Shown piece after piece: positions 1 to 4,935 of a stretch of 8,985 nt of DNA. The notes under the pieces were generated by a model. The model had not been told where the DNA came from. It did no database searches and worked only from the letters and a program-made list of their open reading frames with translations. The DNA is taken from NCBI GenBank assembly GCA_030615435.1, contig JAUWZH010000096.1:1-8985 (forward strand). Direction: 5' to 3'. Numbering within the stretch: the first letter of the stretch is position 1; each line of letters starts with the position of its first letter. A program made the translations under genes and the position numbers. This DNA is from Candidatus Brocadiaceae bacterium (GTDB lineage: Bacteria; Planctomycetota; Brocadiia; SM23-32).

Positions 1-450
1 CGTCTGGCGTGTCACCCCGATGACCCGCCGTTTCCCAAGCTGAGAGGTGAGATGCGAGTGTTGGGCAGTCTGGAGGGGCTGAAGCGTCTGATTGACATCG
101 TGCCGAGCGAGGCGAACGGGCTGAACTTCTGCCAGGGGACGGTGGCGGAGATGGGCGTTGACGTGATCGAAGCGATCCGCTACTTCGGCTCAAGGGGCAA
201 GATCCACCACGTGCACTTCCGCAACATCCGGGGCTCAGTTCCACGGTTCGACGAAAGCTTCATAGATGACGGGGACGTGGACATGCTGGAAGCAATGCGT
301 GCTTACAAGGAGGTCGGATACAGAGGCACCATCATGCCCGATCACACCCCCGGGGTCGTTGGCGATTCTCGGTGGAAACACCGAGGCCGGGCATTCGCGC
401 TCGGCTACATGAAAGCTCTCATGCGAGCGGTAGGCGCTTGCGACGAGTAA
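1..450 (+). CDS. uxuA: Mannonate dehydratase, C-terminal part (5' end cut by window edge)
   Basis: The reading frame is open from base 1 and ends at TAA 448-450, giving the last 149 residues. UxuA dehydrates D-mannonate to 2-keto-3-deoxygluconate in cytosolic glucuronate breakdown. The visible part matches the second half of the family's TIM barrel. HPDDPP is at residues 5-10, with the metal-ligand His at 5. NGLNFCQG (39-46) carries the ligand Cys44. HHVHFRN (69-75) carries the ligand His, DGDVDM is at 90-95, and PDH is at 113-115 with the ligand Asp114. All expected metal ligands of this half are therefore present. Family members are about 350-390 residues long, so roughly 200 or more N-terminal residues lie upstream of the window. 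The in-frame ATG at 52 is internal, because conserved UxuA sequence precedes it. A hairpin lies 33 bases downstream (484-509). The family call is confident; its exact substrate in vivo is inferred. Confidence 0.93.
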   Translation, partial: RLACHPDDPPFPKLRGEMRVLGSLEGLKRLIDIVPSEANGLNFCQGTVAEMGVDVIEAIRYFGSRGKIHHVHFRNIRGSVPRFDESFIDDGDVDMLEAMRAYKEVGYRGTIMPDHTPGVVGDSRWKHRGRAFALGYMKALMRAVGACDE

Positions 451-483
451 GGGGGATCGGGCTCACGCTCACGCGCTGATTGA

Positions 484-509
484 GGCCACCGGGGTCGCTG
501 CCGGAGGCC
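484..509 (+). terminator. Terminator-like hairpin after uxuA
   Basis: GGCC-A-CCGG (484-492) pairs with CCGG-A-GGCC (501-509) around an 8-base loop. This gives eight G:C pairs interrupted by one A/A mismatch, 33 bases after the uxuA stop. No T-run follows, so it could be a weak terminator or a 3' stabilising stem. The rest of the 451-653 gap holds no gene that I can support. Confidence 0.4.
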
Positions 510-571
510 GGAGGTTTCCCCTGCACGTGTCGCCCCGGGCGGCCCTCGCTGTTTTCTCCGCCGGAAATCGC

Positions 572-604
572 TTGCAATGCGCTGCGAGAAACGGTTGGAT
601 ATAG
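572..604 (+). promoter_or_regulatory. Possible promoter for the DUF1844 gene
   Basis: TTGCAA at 572-577 resembles a -35 box. An AT-rich patch around 595-603 (TTGGATATA), in otherwise GC-rich DNA, could supply a -10 box. The 17-base spacing gives only TTGGAT, a poor match, while the better-looking GATATA sits about 20 bases away. The position, 50-80 bases before the ATG, is sensible, but the evidence is weak. Confidence 0.2.
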
Positions 605-643
605 GGCGGTGAGAGGGCAGTGCGCAATGTCCCGGTGTTCGCC

Positions 644-650
644 GGAGAAA
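644..650 (+). promoter_or_regulatory. Ribosome binding site that sets the DUF1844 start
   Basis: GGAGAAA lies six bases before the ATG at 654. It favours this start over the in-frame ATG at 627 and a TTG at 480, neither of which adds family-like sequence. Confidence 0.6.
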
Positions 651-653
651 GTC

Positions 654-1133
654 ATGACCGAGCAAGACGTTCGAGGACAGCAGGATCAAGGCGGCGACGA
701 GGAGGGGACTCCCCGGTTCCACGTGGACGAGGGCTGGAAGGAATCGGTTGCCGAAGAGCGCCAGCGCCTGAGGGAACAGGAACAACCCCAGAAGCAACCG
801 TCCCAGAAGCAGGCCGAGCAGACCGGGGCCGGGCACCCCGATGGAGCCGACCTGCGTGTTTTCCTTGCCGGCCTGTATACCCAGACCCTGATGTACCTGG
901 GGGAAGTGGAGAACCCGATGACGAAGAAGGTGGAGCAGAACCTCCCCGAGGCCCAGTACCTTATTGACACGATTGACATGCTCAGGCAAAAGACTCAAGG
1001 CAACCTCTCTGCCGAGGAAGAACAGTACGTGGGCAACCTCCTGCACGACCTGCGCATGCGCTATGTGGGCGCGGTGGATCGCTCTGCCGCCGGAGGAAAG
1101 GAGCCCGCAGAGGAGAAAGAGAAAGGTCAGTAG
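654..1133 (+). CDS. DUF1844 family protein
   Basis: A 159-residue protein whose residues 66-138 match the DUF1844 family (PF08899) closely. The block contains FLAGLYTQTLMYLGEVENP (70-88), NLPEAQYLIDTIDMLRQKT (96-114), GNLSAEEEQ (116-124) and LLHDLRMRYV (129-138). Residues 1-65 are charged and Q/E-rich, and the last 20 residues are K/E-rich. Both ends are probably disordered, as is usual in this family. There is no signal peptide or membrane segment, so it should be cytosolic. The molecular function of DUF1844 is unknown to me and I assign none. The start was chosen from the SD at 644-650. The gene stands apart from its neighbours: a 203-base gap with a hairpin precedes it, and a 103-base gap with another hairpin follows before the UVR-motif gene. 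An operon with that gene is therefore possible but not shown. Length and architecture look normal. Confidence 0.88.
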   Translation: MTEQDVRGQQDQGGDEEGTPRFHVDEGWKESVAEERQRLREQEQPQKQPSQKQAEQTGAGHPDGADLRVFLAGLYTQTLMYLGEVENPMTKKVEQNLPEAQYLIDTIDMLRQKTQGNLSAEEEQYVGNLLHDLRMRYVGAVDRSAAGGKEPAEEKEKGQ

Positions 1134-1146
1134 CGGGCACGCGCCC

Positions 1147-1164
1147 CGCCCCGCAAGAGGGGCG
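1147..1164 (+). terminator. GC-rich hairpin after the DUF1844 gene
   Basis: CGCCCC (1147-1152) pairs perfectly with GGGGCG (1159-1164) around the loop GCAAGA, 13 bases after the stop. No T-run follows. It may be a weak terminator, a processing site or a 3' stabiliser. Confidence 0.4.
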
Positions 1165-1236
1165 ACACTTACCACTCTGTCGCTCGTAGGGGCCGGCAGG
1201 AGCTAACAGCAGTAGGGAGAGGGTCGGGAGCACGAT

Positions 1237-2028
1237 ATGGACCTGAAGATCGTCCTGGACGGTTGGCCTTTCGACGAGGGGGAAGAGGCCAACAACGTCC
1301 GCAAAATCGTTGGTCTGGACCGGCGCTTGAAGCTGCAAATCCGCCTCCGCGAAGGGGTGACTCAATGGGAGGTGGAGGGACGCCCCGACGGCCGCCGACC
1401 ATACGGATTCGAGAGCGTTCTGGCGTACTGCCGGCACCTGCGAGAACAGTACCTCGCCTGCATGCCCGAAACAGAGTCTGCGGGGTTTCATCTCGACCAG
1501 GGCCTGCTGGATGACCTGGAGGCGGAGTTGCTGGACTACACCAGGAGGCGCGAGGCTTTCATGCTGCTGGGTGATTACTCCCATGCGCTGGGAGATGCTG
1601 TGCACGCACTCGGAATACTGGAATGCGTCCGCGAATGGGCTGAGGACAGCAACATAGTCTTCCGTTTCGACCGCTCTCGCCCCCAGCTCGTCGCGGACAG
1701 GGCGCGTGCAGAGGCGCTGCTGGAGATACAGGGCGAGCACCTGGAGCGAGCCCTTCAAGCCCTCAGCCGGGGCATCGAGGAGATCGAAGAGTTCTTCCGC
1801 TACCATGACCTGAGCGGGCAGATCGCCAGGAGCCGGCACAGGCGGGTGCTGGTGGACTTCCGCCGAAGCCTCAGGGAACGCTGCAATATCGCGTTGACGG
1901 ATGCCGAACTGCTTCAGGCCCTCAAGGCGGAGCAGCAGGTGGCGATCGAACAGGAGGATTATGAGATGGCGGCCCGCCTGCGCGACAAGCTCGTCCTGGT
2001 TCGGCGGAAAATGAGCGAGGTGCGCTGA
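1237..2028 (+). CDS. UvrB/UvrC-motif (UVR domain) protein
   Basis: A 263-residue soluble protein. Its C-terminal residues 225-257 (LLQALKAEQQVAIEQEDYEM and onward through AARLRDKL) form a typical UVR helical hairpin (PF02151). This motif mediates UvrB-UvrC contact and is also found in McsA and ClpC. No nuclease, helicase or zinc-binding region is visible, so this is not UvrB, UvrC or McsA. Residues 1-65 form a separate N-terminal block with LDGWPFD (7-13), VRKIVG (21-26), LKLQIRLREGVTQWEVEGRP (31-50) and GFESVLAYC (57-65). I recall this block from planctomycete-type proteins that also end in a UVR motif. The middle (85-210) is helical and looks TPR-like around residues 105-135. The start is supported by GGGAG at 1226-1230, six bases before the ATG. 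Function is unknown. A scaffold or protein-quality-control role is only inferred from the UVR motif. Confidence 0.82.
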   Translation: MDLKIVLDGWPFDEGEEANNVRKIVGLDRRLKLQIRLREGVTQWEVEGRPDGRRPYGFESVLAYCRHLREQYLACMPETESAGFHLDQGLLDDLEAELLDYTRRREAFMLLGDYSHALGDAVHALGILECVREWAEDSNIVFRFDRSRPQLVADRARAEALLEIQGEHLERALQALSRGIEEIEEFFRYHDLSGQIARSRHRRVLVDFRRSLRERCNIALTDAELLQALKAEQQVAIEQEDYEMAARLRDKLVLVRRKMSEVR

Positions 2029-2069
2029 CGGCCTCTGAGCGAGAAGCACGCGCGATGCCCCGACAAGTG

Positions 2070-2091
2070 TGGGCCCCGAAGGGCTCGGTTT
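2070..2091 (+). terminator. Terminator-like hairpin after the UVR-motif gene
   Basis: TGGGCCC (2070-2076) pairs with GGGCTCG (2081-2087), including two G:T wobbles, around the tetraloop CGAA. GTTT follows at 2088-2091. It lies 41 bases past the stop. The short T-stretch makes this a plausible but weak intrinsic terminator. Confidence 0.45.
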
Positions 2092-2132
2092 CGCCCCTCA
2101 GGGCTCAATTGAATCAGGCAAGGGTCTCTTGC

Positions 2133-2168
2133 GATGCGGGCGGACGCGACCGGCGTTCTGTCCGCATC
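2133..2168 (+). promoter_or_regulatory. Leader with two mutually exclusive stems before the radical SAM gene
   Basis: GATGCGG (2133-2139) pairs perfectly with CCGCATC (2162-2168). The alternative GCGGAC (2140-2145) pairs perfectly with GTCCGC (2160-2165). The two stems share bases 2162-2165, so only one can form. The right arm ends eight bases before the ATG at 2177, next to the only SD-like bases (AGG, 2172-2174). A switch or attenuator is possible, but chance in GC-rich DNA is also possible. Confidence 0.3.
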
Positions 2169-2176
2169 CTTAGGTC

Positions 2177-3490
2177 ATGAGGAAACCGCACCTCGGCATA
2201 CTGCTGAAGCCGGCGTCATTCGATTGCAACATGGCCTGCGATTATTGTTACTATTGCGGGGTGCGGAGCGTCTATCCCAACACATCCCGTCCGCGGATGT
2301 CGCTAAGGGTCGTTGATGAGCTCTGCCGACAGTACCGGGCGCTGGAGCCTTCACAGATCAAGCTGGCATGGCAGGGAGGCGAGCCCACGCTGATGGGCCT
2401 CGAGTTCTTCCAGAAGGCAATCGAAGTGGAGAACAAGAACGCCCGGCCGGGGGATTGCTGGGGCAACAGCCTCCAGACCAACGGCGTGGTGCTGGACGAG
2501 GAGTGGTGTGAGTTCCTGGCCCGCAATCGGTTTCTGGTGGGTCTGAGCGTGGACGGCCCCCCCGAGCTGAACTCCATGCGCAAACTGCGCAACGGGCGGC
2601 CTGGCGATGAGCTGGCAATGCGCGCCCTCAGCCGGCTGAAGGAGCACCGGTGCGAGTTCAACATCCTCATCGTGGTCAGCTCCGCGAACGTGGATCACCC
2701 CGAGCAGGTGTTCCGATTCCTGGTGGACAACGACCTGCATTTCTCCCAGTGCATCCCCTGCACCGAGCCGGCCGCCGAAGGCAAGGGGCTCACCGCCGAA
2801 TCCATCACGGCCGCCGGGTGGGCGGAGTTCATGATTCGGTTCTTCGAGCTGTGGGTGGAGAACGACGATCCTACTTACTACAATCGCCACATTGACAACT
2901 GGCTGCACCTGTACTTCCGCCTGCCGCCTGAATCCTGCGAATACCGCCCGGATTGCTCCAACCTCCTGACCATCGAGTGGAACGGGGACGTTTATCCGTG
3001 CGATTTTTTCGTGGAGGAGCGTTATCGGATGGGCAACGTGCTCGAGGACACCCTTGAGCACATGCTTCAGGGCCGGCGGTTCCGGCGCTTCGTCTCCCGC
3101 GCCGAGGAAGTCCCCGCCGCGTGCCGCGAGTGCGAATGGTTGTGGGCGTGCAACGGGGGATGCTACCGTCAGAGGGGCAAGCTCGGTATCGGACAGGGGG
3201 ACAAACCCTACATGTGCGAGGCCAACAAGAGGATCTTCAGTCACGTGTTCGGCAAGTTCGACGAGTTGAGAGCCAGCCCCGTGAGACCCCGCCTGCACGC
3301 CTTTCTGAAGGAGCTGGAGCGGAAGATTCTCGGCCGTGCCCCCGGCGGCCCGGCATCGAAACGCGTCCCGTCCGGGTCTCTGCGGCCGGGAGGCGTGCGA
3401 GGAAGGGACGGGTCACGCGGGAGTAGGACAAAGGGCTCGGCGAGGCGGCACTTCACCGAGACAGGGCGGAGGGCACAGGGCTTTGAGTGA
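2177..3490 (+). CDS. Anaerobic sulfatase-maturating enzyme homologue (radical SAM/SPASM)
   Basis: A 437-residue cytosolic enzyme of the anSME type. These enzymes oxidise a Cys or Ser in newly made sulfatases to the catalytic formylglycine, using S-adenosylmethionine and three [4Fe-4S] clusters. The radical SAM motif is C17-x3-C21-x2-C24 (CNMACDYC), with GGEP at 67-70. The C-terminal SPASM region has Cys 254, 260, 275, 316, 319, 325, 329 and 347. This is the full auxiliary-cluster set, with the spacing I recall for Clostridium perfringens anSME. Asp276, right after Cys275, matches the proposed catalytic base. The start fits the family N-terminus (LLKPASFDCN), although the SD is weak. Known members end near residue 370. 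Residues from about 385 onward form an R/G/S-rich tail with unusual codon use that contains a strong stem (3362-3419), so a lost stop or frameshift is possible. The end overlaps the STAS gene by eight bases. No sulfatase gene is in the window, and another peptide substrate cannot be excluded. Confidence 0.88.
   Translation: MRKPHLGILLKPASFDCNMACDYCYYCGVRSVYPNTSRPRMSLRVVDELCRQYRALEPSQIKLAWQGGEPTLMGLEFFQKAIEVENKNARPGDCWGNSLQTNGVVLDEEWCEFLARNRFLVGLSVDGPPELNSMRKLRNGRPGDELAMRALSRLKEHRCEFNILIVVSSANVDHPEQVFRFLVDNDLHFSQCIPCTEPAAEGKGLTAESITAAGWAEFMIRFFELWVENDDPTYYNRHIDNWLHLYFRLPPESCEYRPDCSNLLTIEWNGDVYPCDFFVEERYRMGNVLEDTLEHMLQGRRFRRFVSRAEEVPAACRECEWLWACNGGCYRQRGKLGIGQGDKPYMCEANKRIFSHVFGKFDELRASPVRPRLHAFLKELERKILGRAPGGPASKRVPSGSLRPGGVRGRDGSRGSRTKGSARRHFTETGRRAQGFE
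3362..3419 (+). repeat. Strong inverted repeat inside the 3' tail of the radical SAM gene
   Basis: CGCGTCCCGTCC (3362-3373) is complementary to GGACGGG (3406-3412) plus ACGCG (3415-3419). This makes a 12-bp stem with a single 2-base bulge (TC, 3413-3414) and a 32-base loop. It is the longest stem I found in the window. No T-run follows. It lies in the region where the protein no longer resembles its family, 63 bases before the STAS start. Confidence 0.6.
3468..3473 (+). promoter_or_regulatory. Ribosome binding site that sets the STAS gene start
   Basis: GGAGGG lies nine bases before the TTG at 3483. It supports a TTG start inside the end of the radical SAM gene rather than an upstream start near 3336, which would add an R/G-rich stretch unlike a STAS domain. 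Confidence 0.6.
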
Positions 3491-3989
3491 AGAAGATCGC
3501 ATCCTCGTGGCAGTGCTGGGGAAGACGGTATACGTCAAGCCTTTCGGAGATGCCACCCAGAGCAACTGCCTCGGCCTGCCGGATTTCCTGAAGGCGATGT
3601 TCCGAGAGGGATGCACGGGCGTTGCCTTTGACCTCGCCGAGTGCACCCGGATGGACAGCACGTTCCTCGGCGTAATCGCTTCCGCTGCCATCCCCGCCCC
3701 ACACGAGGGAGGCAAGGCGGCGGTGATTCTGAACGCGGACGATCACGCCAGGCGTGATCTGCGCATGATCGGGTTGATGGCGGTGGTGGCCGTCAAGGAG
3801 GAGCCCTGCGAACCGCCTCCCGGACTCGAACTCAGCCCGATAGACTTCGTGCACCTCCCCGCCACGGAGCGGGAGCGCGTCCGGAAGATCATGGACCTCC
3901 ACGAACAGCTCACCAGATTGAACGAGAAGAACAGCAAGAAATTCGGGCCTTTTGTGAGGATGATCGGGGAGGAATTGCAGCAGGGCTGA
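3483..3989 (+). CDS. STAS-domain protein (anti-sigma factor antagonist-like)
   Basis: A 168-residue cytosolic protein starting at TTG. Residues 5-105 form a STAS domain. The core strand VAFDLAECTRMDSTFLGVI (47-65) contains the D58-S59 pair, equivalent to the Asp-Ser of SpoIIAA/RsbV-type antagonists in which the Ser is phosphorylated by a partner kinase. AVILNADDHARRDLRMIGL (82-100) fits the next strand and helix. Residues 135-168 form a charged helical extension (ERVRKIMDLHEQLTRLNEKN and onward) beyond the usual 110-residue antagonists. I recall such tails in planctomycete-type STAS proteins. Such proteins normally control an anti-sigma factor or a phosphorelay by partner switching. No RsbW-type kinase, sigma factor or PP2C phosphatase is in the window. 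The 8-base overlap with the maturase gene suggests translational coupling. The next gene follows after 19 bases, so the three may be co-transcribed. The actual partner is unknown. Confidence 0.83.
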   Translation: MSEEDRILVAVLGKTVYVKPFGDATQSNCLGLPDFLKAMFREGCTGVAFDLAECTRMDSTFLGVIASAAIPAPHEGGKAAVILNADDHARRDLRMIGLMAVVAVKEEPCEPPPGLELSPIDFVHLPATERERVRKIMDLHEQLTRLNEKNSKKFGPFVRMIGEELQQG

Positions 3990-4008
3990 AGCGCACAGAG
4001 GACCCCCC

Positions 4009-4824
4009 ATGCGGTTTGCAATGTGCAACGAGTTCTGCGAGGGTTGGGACTTCGCGGACGCCTGTCGCCTCGCTGCCGAGGCAGGGTATCAGGGCATCGA
4101 GATCGCCCCCTTTACCATCGGCGATTCCGTCGAGGAGGTGGGACGGCGCCGGCGCGCTGAACTGCGTGAGGCCGCACGGAAGCACGGGCTGGAAGTCGTG
4201 GGCCTCCACTGGCTGCTGGTCAAGCCCGATGGCCTTTACATCAACCATCCCGACGACGAGGTCCGCAGCCGCACCGCTTCCTACCTCGGGGCGGAGATAG
4301 ACTTCTGTGCCGACCTGGGCGGCACGAGGATGATCGTGGGTTCGCCCAGGCAGCGCAGTGTCCTGGAGTCGGACACCTACGAGGCAGCCTGGCAGCGCAC
4401 CGTGGAGACCTTCCGGGCCCTGGCGCCGCATGCCGAATCGCGAGGCGTCTGTCTCTGCATCGAGCCCCTCGCTCCCGCCGAGACGAACTTCATCACCACC
4501 GCCCGGGAGGCCCGCCGCCTCGTGGAAGCAGTGGACCGTCCGGCCTTCCAGATGATGCTCGACGTAAAGGCGATGTGCAGCGAGGTGGAGCCGATTCCGG
4601 AGATCATCCGCCACTCCGCCCCGTGCCTCAGGCATTTCCACGCCAACGACGGGAACCTCGGCGGGCCGGGCTTCGGGGACACTGACTACGGCCCGATTGT
4701 CGAGGCCCTGCGCCAGGTCGGCTACGACGGGTTCGTGAGCGTGGAAGTGTTCGATTTCTCGCCGGGACCCGAGAGGATAGCTCGTGAGAGCATTCGCTAT
4801 CTCAAGGAGGTCTTCGGCGAGTAG
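4009..4824 (+). CDS. Sugar phosphate isomerase/epimerase-like TIM barrel
   Basis: A 271-residue cytosolic protein of the xylose isomerase-like TIM-barrel superfamily (AP_endonuc_2 type, PF01261). The four expected metal ligands are Glu152 (CLCIEPL), Asp185 (MMLDVKAM), His211 (HFHANDGN) and Glu246 (SVEVFDF). As I recall, these are the same positions as in the D-tagatose 3-epimerase of Pseudomonas cichorii. EIAPF (31-35) and GLHWLL (65-70) are further family strands. Members interconvert ketoses or inosose-like sugars, or act in oxidative sugar pathways; the substrate cannot be read from this sequence. The start is supported by GAGGA at 3998-4002, six bases before the ATG. The gene begins 19 bases after the STAS stop and is followed by a 111-base gap with three hairpins. 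The neighbouring DUF6807 gene and the upstream uxuA suggest sugar or uronate catabolism. The length is normal and nothing is missing. Confidence 0.87.
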   Translation: MRFAMCNEFCEGWDFADACRLAAEAGYQGIEIAPFTIGDSVEEVGRRRRAELREAARKHGLEVVGLHWLLVKPDGLYINHPDDEVRSRTASYLGAEIDFCADLGGTRMIVGSPRQRSVLESDTYEAAWQRTVETFRALAPHAESRGVCLCIEPLAPAETNFITTAREARRLVEAVDRPAFQMMLDVKAMCSEVEPIPEIIRHSAPCLRHFHANDGNLGGPGFGDTDYGPIVEALRQVGYDGFVSVEVFDFSPGPERIARESIRYLKEVFGE

Positions 4825-4830
4825 CGTGCC

Positions 4831-4900
4831 TCCTGCCGTAAGGCGCAGGGCAGAAGGCCGCACTCGCGGCGTTGCCGACGTTCCGCACGGTGTTGCACCG
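4831..4900 (+). repeat. Three tandem hairpins between the epimerase and DUF6807 genes
   Basis: Hairpin 1 (4831-4850) has loop GTAA, seven pairs including one G:T, and a 2-base bulge. Hairpin 2 is GCCGC (4857-4861) with GCGGC (4866-4870) and loop ACTC. Hairpin 3 is CGGTG (4888-4892) with CACCG (4896-4900) and loop TTG. No T-run follows any of them. They may act as a terminator or as a 3' stabiliser of the epimerase message. Confidence 0.4.
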
Positions 4901-4922
4901 CGCGCTGGACCATTTTAACAGT

Positions 4923-4927
4923 AAGGA
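4923..4927 (+). promoter_or_regulatory. Ribosome binding site for the GTG start of the DUF6807 gene
   Basis: AAGGA lies eight bases before GTG 4936-4938. It supports this non-ATG start; no competing ATG with an SD is nearby. Confidence 0.55.
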
Positions 4928-4935
4928 ACCGCAGC

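Noticed and set aside
480..653. Upstream extension of the DUF1844 protein to a TTG at 480 or an ATG at 627
   Set aside because: The added sequence is Pro/Arg/Cys-rich and unlike the family, spans the hairpin at 484-509, and has no SD as good as that before 654.
451..653. Small RNA or tRNA gene in the largest gap
   Set aside because: One short hairpin is visible, but there is no cloverleaf, no tRNA-like TΨC arm and no convincing promoter-terminator pair.
982..2049. Long open frame on the minus strand over the DUF1844 and UVR-motif genes
   Set aside because: It lies opposite two genes with recognisable families and shows no domain of its own. Long antisense frames are common in GC-rich coding DNA.
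2351..3298. Long minus-strand frame opposite the radical SAM gene
   Set aside because: The plus strand carries a complete set of catalytic cysteines. The antisense product has no recognisable motif.
3910..4863. Long minus-strand frame opposite the epimerase gene
   Set aside because: It is in the shadow of a well-supported TIM-barrel enzyme and crosses the gene boundaries on both sides.
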